From JBBSEZ01 sp038239195 (GTDB lineage: Bacteria > Planctomycetota > Planctomycetia > Gemmatales > Gemmataceae), in assembly GCA_038239195.1 (NCBI GenBank), contig JBBSEZ010000166.1, forward strand, positions 1-19,479: DNA of 19,479 nt, given 5' to 3'. Under the pieces are notes generated by a model. That model had not been told where the DNA came from. It ran no database searches and saw only the letters and a program-made list of their open reading frames with translations. How positions within the stretch are numbered: the stretch's first letter is position 1; each line of letters begins with the position of its first letter. Below are positions 1 through 6,219 of the stretch, piece by piece. Both the position numbers and the translations under genes were made by a program.

Positions 1-1
1 C

Positions 2-115
2 ACCGGCCAGCGCACCTACCGCCGCCGCACGCGCCCCCAGGCCGCCCCCCGCCCGCGGCCCCGCCGCCGACAGGCCCCCCGCCTCGCTTCGGCCACCAAG
101 TCAATACCGGATTAA
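2..115 (+). CDS. Possible C-terminal tail of a gene entering from the left
   Basis: A frame open from the window edge runs 37 codons to a TAA at 113-115. It encodes a strongly basic, Pro/Arg/Ala-rich tail ending in SATKSIPD. Very GC-rich DNA often gives such open frames by chance, and no family is recognisable. The only support is that the sequence after the stop changes abruptly to AT-rich bases and then to a palindromic repeat, as is usual at a gene end. The neighbouring sequence to the left would decide it. Confidence 0.2.
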   Translation, partial: TGQRTYRRRTRPQAAPRPRPRRRQAPRLASATKSIPD

Positions 116-173
116 GTTTATCTAATAGTGTCGTGCGCCCCCTGTTGGGGGGCCAAAGATCCGGGAGCGCTGC

Positions 174-226
174 TCGCCAAGCCGCAAGCGGCGGGCCCGG
201 GAGGTTTGCCGCTTGAGGCTTGGCGA
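174..226. repeat. Palindromic dispersed repeat, copy 1
   Basis: Two 19-base arms (174-192 and 208-226) are inverted copies with one mismatch, around a 15-base GC-rich loop. The arm core AAGCCGCAAGCGGC recurs at 17861-17873 in an equivalent palindrome, and both loops begin GGGCCC. The element lies between the possible gene tail at the left edge and the 3' end of the broken gene at 270-718. It resembles a REP-like intergenic element and could act as a transcription terminator on either strand. Confidence 0.8.
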
Positions 227-269
227 GCCCTGCCTGGAATCGTTGCCCTACCCACCTCTTGGGCGAGGA

Positions 270-718
270 CTACCCCCGGCCCAGGAGGGCGTCGAGTGCA
301 AAGCACCCGCGAACGTGAGGCCCCGGCGCGCGAAGGTGAGCCAGAAGGTCCGTGTCGGTACAGCCGGCGTCTTCGAGGGCATCGGCGAGGACCGCAAGGC
401 GATTCGCGTCCAGGGCCCCTTCCGGCAAACAACGCGCCTCGTAGGCATCCTCGGCCAGCCGCTGCACGATGCCGCCGTCCCGGGTCAGCCAGTGTAAGTC
501 GATGGCGGGGGGTGGGCGGAAGGGGTTGCCGAAGAGGTCTCGGCCTGCCTCTCCGCCACCTCGACCGCCCGGCGGATTCGCCCGTCCTCGAGCAGGCGCC
601 AGATGCGGCGGCATACCGTCACCGCGAAAAGTCGGAGCTTCCGCTCGCTGGCCTTTCCCTGGAGCGCCTCCCGCATCGGCTTCGGTTCTGTCGCTTCGAG
701 CCACGCGCTCTCGTTCAT
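270..718 (-). pseudogene. Broken planctomycete family protein (RKLRLFA...CCR type), internal deletion and frameshift
   Basis: Reading starts at ATG 718, preceded by an AGAGGGAAAG ribosome-binding sequence, and gives MNESAWLEATEPKPM, then GKASERKLRLFAVTVCRRIW and RRAVEVAERQAE. That frame then runs out of family resemblance and stops near 485. A second frame takes over at about 540 with DLFGNPFRP, then LAVLADALEDAGCTDTDLL and GPHVRGCFALDALLG, ending at TAG 270-272. I recall an uncharacterised family, common in Gemmata-like genomes, with both halves in one frame and a long Ala/Trp-rich middle between VAER and FGNPF. That middle is missing here and the two halves are out of frame, so a deletion is the simplest explanation. 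The function of the family is unknown. A single indel in an unusually short member is the alternative. Confidence 0.72.
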
Positions 719-789
719 GGCGTGCTTTCCCTCTCTGCCCGTCCGCAGGTTCGCGGACGAGCTGCCGAGCGAGGGAGGGGGAGCAAGCA

Positions 790-818
790 GGGCGGGACGC
801 GCAGAAGGCGCCCCGCCC
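790..818 (-). terminator. Possible terminator hairpin after the 852-1289 gene
   Basis: GGGCGGG (790-796) pairs with CCCGCCC (812-818), and the stem continues past one mismatch by three more pairs. It begins 34 bases past the stop of the minus-strand gene ending at 852. No T-run follows on the minus strand, so intrinsic termination is uncertain. Confidence 0.3.
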
Positions 819-851
819 TGACGAAGCGGTTTGTGGCCGCGGAGGGAAGGC

Positions 852-1289
852 TCAGGCACTGCCCCGCCGGCTCTGGCAGAGCCGCTCGAAGAGGCCCTCG
901 AACTGATGGCCGCTCAGCCTTTCCACCTTCTCGGCCAGGCCGGGCCACCCCCGCTGGAGCATCTCCGCGAGGACGTCCCGGAAGGGGCGGGCGAAGCGGA
1001 CGTGGAACGGGGCGGCGATACACGCCTCTCCCAGCACTTGCATCTCCTCGGCCGTGAAGTCGGCCTTGGTCGTGGGAGGGGCCTGCCGCTCGCAGAAGTG
1101 GAAGAAGAGGAGGGCCAACTTGCTCTTCCCCAGACGGGCGACCCTGTCGGCCAGGGCGGGGGCCACGCCTCGCAGCGACTCCGCCACCAGGCGTCGGAAG
1201 GCCAGGTGGCTGCGGCCATCGAGGGCGTTCTCGCGGCAGGGCCCGGCAAGCAGGCGATACTCGTCGTGCGTGAAGCGGAGGTAGCTCAT
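852..1289 (-). CDS. Two-copy protein of a new 65-residue helical repeat
   Basis: A 145-residue protein starting at ATG 1289, chosen because AGAAGGAAG lies just upstream and because the open frame above it has no protein character. It consists of two tandem units, residues about 4-68 and 75-139, that align without gaps over 65 positions with 20 identities by hand count: F-T at the start, E, L, C, a central F-R, A-E, and a strong P-x-L-A-x-x-V-x-R-L block, ending L-F and C. The composition suggests packed amphipathic helices; there is no signal peptide or membrane segment. The 83-residue protein at 1807-2058 on the other strand is a single unit of the same kind. I do not recognise a named family or function. 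The two genes are divergent across a 517-base gap. A cytoplasmic adaptor or small regulatory role is possible but unsupported. Confidence 0.8.
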   Translation of the reverse strand: MSYLRFTHDEYRLLAGPCRENALDGRSHLAFRRLVAESLRGVAPALADRVARLGKSKLALLFFHFCERQAPPTTKADFTAEEMQVLGEACIAAPFHVRFARPFRDVLAEMLQRGWPGLAEKVERLSGHQFEGLFERLCQSRRGSA

Positions 1290-1806
1290 GCAGTGCTTCC
1301 TTCTCACGGCCTTGGGGTAAGTTGGTGCGGCATCGCACACAAGGGAAGGGGAAAGTCTAACCGGCGAGGGGCCAGACCGCAACCCATTTTCCTGAGATTG
1401 CCCTCGGCCCGCGAAGGACGATGGCCCCTCCGGGCTCGCTCTCCAGGGGGGCCGGGCGTTGGCCAGGCCGATCCTCCATCGATCCCACTTGTCCCGGCGA
1501 CTGGGCAGGCACAAAAGTCACCTGGTCGCATGCTCGCGCAAGGAGGGGCAGAGCAGTTGCCAGGCAAAGCGCGTCGAGGGGGCTCGGAGAAACCAGGCTC
1601 GGCTCCTTGCCGAAGCACCCCCCGTCGGGCTAGAATGCTTCCTGATCGCAAACAGGTGGCGTGCTGGTCGTGACGGCCGGTGTCACCCACGGTCCGACGC
1701 GGGGCCGAAGATCGACGCGGGGCACGAATCGCCTCGCGACCTCGAGCCGATCTGACGGGGTAGTGCGTCGGCACCCGCCCTGGTCGGACTGCGGCAGGAC
1801 TCCTCC
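1290..1806. other. Divergent intergenic region with no recognised gene
   Basis: This 517-base stretch separates the two repeat-family genes. Open frames cross it on both strands but none shows a ribosome-binding site with recognisable protein sequence. It contains one plausible sigma-70-type promoter reading right (1607-1636). The remainder shows nothing else I can name. Confidence 0.6.
1607..1636 (+). promoter_or_regulatory. Candidate promoter for the 1807 gene
   Basis: TTGCCG at 1607-1612 and TAGAAT at 1631-1636 are separated by 18 bases, an acceptable sigma-70 pair. A transcript would start near 1643, leaving a leader of about 165 bases before the ATG at 1807. TAGAAT is also found 60 bases upstream of the universal stress protein gene. 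Confidence 0.4.
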
Positions 1807-2058
1807 ATGACCCACCTCAGCTTCTCGCCGCGAGAGCACCAGGCCCTCTGCCACGTTTGCCGTCCGTTAAACCTCAAACGCTGTCGCCCGGCCGCCCTCA
1901 AGCGCCTGCTCGTCGCGTCGCTATCGGCCAGCTTCCCGGAACTGGCCGGCCGAATCGCGCGCATGAGGAGGGCCCAGTTCCTCATCCTCTCCGACCACTT
2001 CCGGCGTGGAGAGGGGCACGGCCTGACCGGCGAGCGTGCCAACCATCGCCCTGGCTGA
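1807..2058 (+). CDS. Single-copy protein of the 65-residue repeat family
   Basis: An 83-residue protein starting MTHLSFSPREHQAL. The ATG at 1807 follows AGGA by seven bases. Residues 4-68 align gaplessly with the first unit of the minus-strand protein at 852-1289, with 21 identities in 65 by hand count: the opening L-x-F, E7, L11, C15-R16, the K/R-R-L stretch, the P-x-L-A-x-R-x-A-R block and the closing H-F. The rest is a short basic tail. No signal peptide or membrane segment is visible. The response regulator at 2119 begins 60 bases after the stop, so the two may share a transcript. The function is unknown; the homology to its neighbour is the main evidence that this short frame is a gene. 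Confidence 0.7.
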   Translation: MTHLSFSPREHQALCHVCRPLNLKRCRPAALKRLLVASLSASFPELAGRIARMRRAQFLILSDHFRRGEGHGLTGERANHRPG

Positions 2059-2118
2059 CCTGCTCGCCGTGCGGCGCGAATGGCGGCCCACGCACGCGCC
2101 CAACGCAGGAGTTTGACA

Positions 2119-2553
2119 ATGACGAGGGCCCCCTCTTCGCCGACCAAAGTCCTCGTCGTGGACGACGAGCCGGCCGTGCTCGCCGTGCTGGGCGTGGCCC
2201 TGCGGCAGTACGGTTTTGCCGTCCACCTGGCGAACGGGTGCGCGGAGGCCGTTGCGTTCTACGAGCATCGCGGGGAGAGCATCGTCGTGGTGCTGCTGGA
2301 CGTGCGGATGCCGGGCAAGGACGGCCCGCAGACGTTGGCAGCTCTGCGGGAACGCGACCCGGCGGTTCGCTGCTGTTTCATGTCCGGCGACACCGGCAAG
2401 TACTCTGTCGCCGACCTGCTGGCCCTGGGCGCTACCCACGTCTTCGAGAAGCCGTTCCGCAGCCTCGTCCACCTGGCCCAGACGCTCCGGCAAGCGGCAG
2501 AGCTGGGGGCGGCGCGGGAGTCGGAGGGGAACAGATCGGGGGCCTTCCAGTGA
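2119..2553 (+). CDS. Single-domain response regulator (CheY-like receiver)
   Basis: A 144-residue receiver-only protein. The start at ATG 2119 was preferred over an in-frame upstream codon because AGGAG lies eight bases before it and the receiver fold begins at residue 9. All signature residues are present: acidic pair D15-D16, phospho-acceptor D61 in LLDVRMP, S89 in FMSGDTG, and K111 in FEKPF. After residue 125 only a short tail remains, with no DNA-binding or enzymatic output domain. Such proteins act by binding partners when phosphorylated by a histidine kinase; no kinase is encoded here, so it is an orphan. It probably shares a transcript with the 83-residue repeat protein just upstream, which makes that protein a possible partner, though this is inference only. 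Confidence 0.9.
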   Translation: MTRAPSSPTKVLVVDDEPAVLAVLGVALRQYGFAVHLANGCAEAVAFYEHRGESIVVVLLDVRMPGKDGPQTLAALRERDPAVRCCFMSGDTGKYSVADLLALGATHVFEKPFRSLVHLAQTLRQAAELGAARESEGNRSGAFQ

Positions 2554-3069
2554 TTTGGGCTTGGTTCATGCGCGGGTAACTACAGAAGGCGTTTTCGCGT
2601 CCTGGGGGGGTGGCGAAAGAGGCTGGAGCTCCTCAGGTCGGAGTCATCTGATGACCTCAACCGCAAGGAGCCCCCGGCACGTGCATCGCCCCATCGCCCT
2701 CGGCCTCGACCGCCACGCAGCCCTGCCAAGACCAGAGCGCCGGCCCCAGGCGCTTCCGCCACGCCGGTTGAGCCCCGCGCTCGCGGCCGCTTTCCCCCTC
2801 GCCCTGGGGGAGCGCTGGTGGCCCTCAGCTGCGGCCGCGATCAGGGACAGGACGACGTCGCGCGGCCCTGGCCTGAGTTGCCCGGCCGCGCGTGAGGGCC
2901 CGGCGACATCCTTGGGCCCGCGCTCTTTGAGCGCTGGGACGACGACCTGGCCCGGCGCGGGCCGGACCTCGATCTGCCGGCGTGGACGTCAGGTCTTCGA
3001 GATTCGGGCCAGACTGATTCACCCCGTTTGTCGGCCGGCCAGCCTCCGCGAAATGGGGCCGGGAAAAGC
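2554..3069. other. Gene-poor stretch with a possible gene remnant
   Basis: No complete gene with a start site and recognisable protein is visible here. On the plus strand one frame from about 2810 to 3030 reads protein-like (GALVALSCGRDQGQDD, then past a TGA, ALFERWDDDLARRGPDLDLP). The internal stop and lack of a start suggest a decayed gene, but I cannot name a family. The right end leads into a terminator hairpin. Confidence 0.4.
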
Positions 3070-3110
3070 GTACGGGCGAGCCGGAGGCTTCCCTCCCGGC
3101 TCGCCCGTAC
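3064..3110 (-). terminator. Rho-independent terminator of the TIGR03000 gene
   Basis: GTACGGGCGAGCCGG at 3070-3084 pairs perfectly over 15 bases with 3096-3110 around an 11-base loop. It begins 18 bases beyond the stop codon of the minus-strand gene ending at 3128. Reading on the minus strand it is followed at once by GCTTTTCCC. Confidence 0.75.
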
Positions 3111-3127
3111 TGTTTCAGTCGTCGATC

Positions 3128-3904
3128 TCAGCGCTGGGGCGGCGCCGTGAAATCGAGGGTCGCCGTTTTGTTGGCGCTAACCTGGACGTCGTAGGACCGC
3201 TCGACCGAATGGCCATTTTCCATCCAGCGAGCCTTGACAGTGTAGGCGTAGTTCTTGCCCGGAACGAGCTCCGGCGAGGTGAATTCGCGCTCGGCGCCCT
3301 TCAGCGCGGTGGCCTGGTCGGCAAACCACAACTGGGCATCCGCCGGGACGCGAACGTGGATGTGGGCTTTGTTGTCGGTTGCGAGTGCTGTCGGCGCGAA
3401 GGAGAAGCTCTGGCGCGTGTTCGGCAGCGTCGCGGCCGAACCGATCACGACAGGCGCCGTGGGGTCAACGTAGAGCGGAACATAACCGGGGGCATAGGAC
3501 GGGTAGCTGTAGGAGGGGTAGCTGGAGCCGGAGTAGCCACTGTAACCGTAGCCCCCCAGGCCGTAGCCGCCGTAACCGCCGTACCCGAGACCGAACCCGC
3601 CGAGACCGTAGCCGCCGTACCCGAGACCGTAGCCACCATAGCCGCCGCGGTAGCCGCCGTAACCCCCGCCGTAACCGCCGCGGTAACCGCCGTACCCCCC
3701 ACCGTAACCGCCGTGACCCCCACCGTAACCGCCGTGACCCCCACCGTAACCGCCGTGACCACCGCCGCCACCGTGACCGCCGCCGCCGTGGCCGCCGCCG
3801 CCGTGGCCGCCGCCGCCACCGCGACCGGCCATCGCCGGGGAAGCGATCCAGAAGAGGCCGGCCAGGGCGATCGAAGTCGCGATCGTGAGCTTGAGCCGTG
3901 ACAT
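3128..3904 (-). CDS. Secreted Gly/Tyr-rich protein with C-terminal TIGR03000 domain
   Basis: A 258-residue protein. ATG 3904 was chosen because GGAGG stands six bases upstream and a classic signal peptide follows: basic MSRLK, a hydrophobic core, then a likely cut after ASPAMA (residue 26). Residues 27-120 are almost entirely Gly, Tyr and His, with a HGGYGGG heptad repeated in tandem, later GGYRGGYGG and GYGLGG. A Ser/Tyr/Pro linker (121-150) leads to residues 179-255, which match the planctomycete domain TIGR03000: AHIHVRVPADAQLWF, a central E-F-x-S-P-x-L-x-P-G-x-x-Y-x-Y, and a closing V-x-A-N-K-T-A-T-L-D-F. The function of that domain is unknown; it occurs in exported planctomycete proteins, so a surface or envelope role is likely. 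It is transcribed alone, with its own promoter and terminator. Confidence 0.9.
   Translation of the reverse strand: MSRLKLTIATSIALAGLFWIASPAMAGRGGGGGHGGGGHGGGGHGGGGGHGGYGGGHGGYGGGHGGYGGGYGGYRGGYGGGYGGYRGGYGGYGLGYGGYGLGGFGLGYGGYGGYGLGGYGYSGYSGSSYPSYSYPSYAPGYVPLYVDPTAPVVIGSAATLPNTRQSFSFAPTALATDNKAHIHVRVPADAQLWFADQATALKGAEREFTSPELVPGKNYAYTVKARWMENGHSVERSYDVQVSANKTATLDFTAPPQR
3540..3830 (-). repeat. Tandem Gly/Tyr/His-coding repeat
   Basis: This low-complexity stretch inside the TIGR03000 gene is built from short GC-rich units. The clearest is a 21-base unit encoding HGGYGGG, repeated about three times between 3697 and 3765. Flanking units are shorter and imperfect. The unit length is a multiple of three, so copy number can change without breaking the frame. 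Confidence 0.75.
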
Positions 3905-3908
3905 GGGA

Positions 3909-3929
3909 TCCTCCGATGAAATTGGAGGA
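3909..3929 (-). promoter_or_regulatory. Hairpin covering the ribosome-binding site
   Basis: On the minus strand TCCTCC (3924-3929) can pair with the Shine-Dalgarno GGAGGA (3909-3914) across a nine-base loop, just ahead of the ATG at 3904. The stem is only six pairs, so the effect on translation is uncertain. Confidence 0.35.
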
Positions 3930-4035
3930 GCGAGGATGCTCGGAAGCGACCGCCAGGACGGGCCGCACTCCGTTGTGGGGCTTGACTCAGCACCACTTCC
4001 AAGAACCGATCTCTCCTTACCACTGTTCATCCATC

Positions 4036-4063
4036 ATTATACGCAGCGCGCCGGCCGGGCAAA
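4036..4063 (-). promoter_or_regulatory. Sigma-70-type promoter of the TIGR03000 gene
   Basis: On the minus strand a perfect TATAAT (4036-4041) lies 16 bases downstream of TTTGCC (4058-4063). The predicted start near 4029 gives a leader of about 125 bases. A consensus -10 box is conspicuous in such GC-rich DNA, so this is the best promoter in the window. Confidence 0.65.
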
Positions 4064-4226
4064 CAGAATGTTCGCCCACCCAGGTAAATTGCGGGTGCGG
4101 CGGCTTCGTTTGGCGAAGTCGCTCTCCGGGGCTTGCGGTGCCTGCCAGATGGCTGGGCGAGGGAGAGACTGGCCGCGATTGGGGGCTTGCCGGGGGCCCG
4201 ACGTGGATGTGTGAAGCGGCGGAAGC

Positions 4227-4274
4227 GAAACTGGCCCGGCGAAGAGCAGGAAAGAATGCTCCTCGCCGGGCCAG
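4227..4274 (-). terminator. Terminator of the efflux operon
   Basis: CTGGCCCGGCGAAGAGCA (4231-4248) and 4257-4274 form an 18-pair stem with a single G-T wobble around an eight-base loop. On the minus strand it is followed by TTTCGCTTCC. It starts 102 bases past the stop of the TolC-like gene at 4376 and ahead of the next promoter at 4036. Confidence 0.7.
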
Positions 4275-4375
4275 GCGATCGATGTGCCGAGTGCGCAACG
4301 TTTCTTTTCGGCCAGTTCCTCGCCCGAACTTTGAATCGAGTCGCAAGGGCCTTCGCGCCCCATTTCGGGCGCCCG

Positions 4376-6115
4376 TTACCCGGGCGACAGTTTGCCCTTT
4401 CCTTTGCGCTCGGGAGGGAGCCTGGGCGGGCCCGGCATCACCGGCACGGCCACGGGCTGCGCAACCGCCTTGTCCAGAGAGCAGACGGGCGGTTGGCCCA
4501 TCGCCCAGTAGAGGCGAAACTGCTCCCGGTTGTACTCGATCGCGTCGCGCAGATAGCCCAGGCGCGCATCGTGCAGGGCCCGCTCCGCCAGGAGCGGCTG
4601 GATCGGGTCGTACTTCTTCGACGGCCCCGAGACCCCGAACGAGGCTGCCTTCAAGCGCCGCCACATCTCCTGGGCGTCTTCCACCCCTAGCTGGGCGCGC
4701 TGAAGGCCCCGCACGCGCATCAGGACCAGTTTCGCCGCGCCCGTCACCTCCGCCGCCACCCGCGCCTGCACCTCCGACTGCCGCAGGTTCGCCTGGTTGT
4801 ACACCGAGCGCGCCTCCCGGGCCCGGAACAGGTTCCCCAGTCCCCCGTTCTGGAGCTCCCAGGTTGCCTGCGCGATCACGTCCTCGCGGCCACCCGCCGT
4901 TCGCGGCTGGGGGTTGCCTCCGATGTAACTGCCCCCGTAATAGACTACCTGGAGCGTCGGCAACAGCGGGCGCCAGCGCTCCTGCCGCCACCGCGCCAGC
5001 GCCACCCCGATCAACGCCCTGCTCTCCGCCAGCTCCGGCCGGTTCATCAGCCCGAGGGCCACGAGCTCGTCGAGCGAACAGCCCTCCGGGACCAGAGCGA
5101 TCGGCAGGACGGCCTGATCGGCCGGGAGCAGATCGACCGTCGGCTCCAGCAGGAGCAACTGCGCCAGTCGGGCCGAGGCCAGCGCGGCCTGCCCCTGGAA
5201 ATCGTAGCGCTCCCGCTGCCGCGCCTCGCGCTCGGCCCGGGCCTGGTTGGCGTCCGCCGGCTGGCCCAGCCCCACGCGCTCTGCGCTTTCGGAGGCGGTC
5301 ACCAGGTCCCCGACGTGCCGGAGCGCCTCGGCGTTGATCGCCAGCGCCCCGTACGCCCGCAACAGGTCCAGGTAGGCCAGCGCCACGTCGAGCTGAACGT
5401 CGTGGCTGACCGCCCGAGCTCGCGCCGCCACCGCTGCCGCCGCCCCCCGCGCCGCCCGCGGCGCGAACACCGCGTCGGTGAGGGACAGGTCCAGGTTCAG
5501 CCCGGCCGGCAGGAAGAACTGGTTGCGGTCGGTAAAGAACAGTTGGCCCCGCGAGTTCGAGATCAGCCCGTCGTGGTGGAAGAACGTCGGCAAGAAAGTC
5601 ACCGCGTGCGGGTTGCCGCCCACCCAGAGGTTCGGCACCCATCCCACCGACGCCAACCGCTGCGCCTGGTAAGCCTGCCGCACCCGCTCTTGCGCCAGCG
5701 CGATGGTCGGGTTTGCCGCGCCGACCCTGCGCAAGGCATACGGCAGGTCGATCGGCAGCAGGTTGCTGCCCTCCGCTGCAACGGCAGCGTGAACGGACTC
5801 CCCCGCGGGGCCGGTCGGCGCGAAGCACGCCGCGGAGGACGCGGGGGGCAAAGAGCTCCCGAGCGGGGCGCCCAGAGGAGGCAGCAGGGAGGGGGATGGC
5901 AACGCTACGGGCCCGTCAATCCCGGGCTGCGGGGCGTCGGGCGCCAGGCCCCGGACGACCCAGAACGGCCGCGGCGTGGCCCCTCCGTCGCGCGCTGCCC
6001 CGATCGTGCCCGGTTCGCTCCGCAGCGCCGGGCTCGTGCCAAGCACCAACAACCAGCCGACACTGCACAGGGCCGCACACAGCCTCCGCGCCCGCGCCCG
6101 TCCCTTTGCGCTCAT
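4376..6115 (-). CDS. TolC-family outer membrane efflux channel
   Basis: A 579-residue protein starting at ATG 6115 with AAGGAGG five bases upstream. It opens with a basic, then hydrophobic, signal sequence (to about residue 33), followed by a Pro/Ala-rich segment of roughly 85 residues that is longer than usual for TolC proteins. From about residue 120 it shows the outer-membrane efflux pattern: LPYALRRVGAANPTIALAQ and long Ala/Arg/Leu-rich helices in two halves. The second half begins near LDELVALGLMNRPELAESRA. No lipobox is evident. In tripartite pumps this trimer forms the outer membrane exit duct and docks with the periplasmic adaptor. It is the last gene of the minus-strand pump cluster, 104 bases after the adaptor, and is followed by a strong terminator. 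Confidence 0.9.
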   Translation of the reverse strand: MSAKGRARARRLCAALCSVGWLLVLGTSPALRSEPGTIGAARDGGATPRPFWVVRGLAPDAPQPGIDGPVALPSPSLLPPLGAPLGSSLPPASSAACFAPTGPAGESVHAAVAAEGSNLLPIDLPYALRRVGAANPTIALAQERVRQAYQAQRLASVGWVPNLWVGGNPHAVTFLPTFFHHDGLISNSRGQLFFTDRNQFFLPAGLNLDLSLTDAVFAPRAARGAAAAVAARARAVSHDVQLDVALAYLDLLRAYGALAINAEALRHVGDLVTASESAERVGLGQPADANQARAEREARQRERYDFQGQAALASARLAQLLLLEPTVDLLPADQAVLPIALVPEGCSLDELVALGLMNRPELAESRALIGVALARWRQERWRPLLPTLQVVYYGGSYIGGNPQPRTAGGREDVIAQATWELQNGGLGNLFRAREARSVYNQANLRQSEVQARVAAEVTGAAKLVLMRVRGLQRAQLGVEDAQEMWRRLKAASFGVSGPSKKYDPIQPLLAERALHDARLGYLRDAIEYNREQFRLYWAMGQPPVCSLDKAVAQPVAVPVMPGPPRLPPERKGKGKLSPG

Positions 6116-6219
6116 CGCCGCCTCCTTGCGTGTCCCACTCTCCGTCGCGACCGGCCCCCGCCTTGCTCTCAGAGATCGTTGCGGACGTCGAGCTCCAGCT
6201 CGCCCGGTTCACTCCCGCC

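Larger units (their letters stand above)
3905..4375. other. Regulatory gap between TolC-like gene and TIGR03000 gene
   Basis: No gene is recognised in these 471 bases. Reading on the minus strand, it holds the terminator of the efflux operon (4231-4274), the promoter of the TIGR03000 gene (4036-4063), a leader of about 125 bases, and a small hairpin that includes the ribosome-binding site. Confidence 0.65.

Noticed and set aside
1304..1774. A 156-codon minus-strand frame in the gap between the repeat-family genes.
   Set aside because: It lacks a ribosome-binding site and recognisable protein sequence, and it has Arg/Pro-rich composition typical of noncoding GC-rich DNA.
2216..3901. A long plus-strand open frame ending in Val/Thr/Ala repeats.
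   Set aside because: It crosses the response regulator in another frame and is antisense to the Gly-rich secreted protein; the repeats are the mirror of Gly/Tyr codons.
4017..5828. A 603-codon minus-strand open frame.
   Set aside because: It overlaps the TolC-like gene out of frame and has only Gly/Arg/Ala-rich shadow composition with no family motifs.
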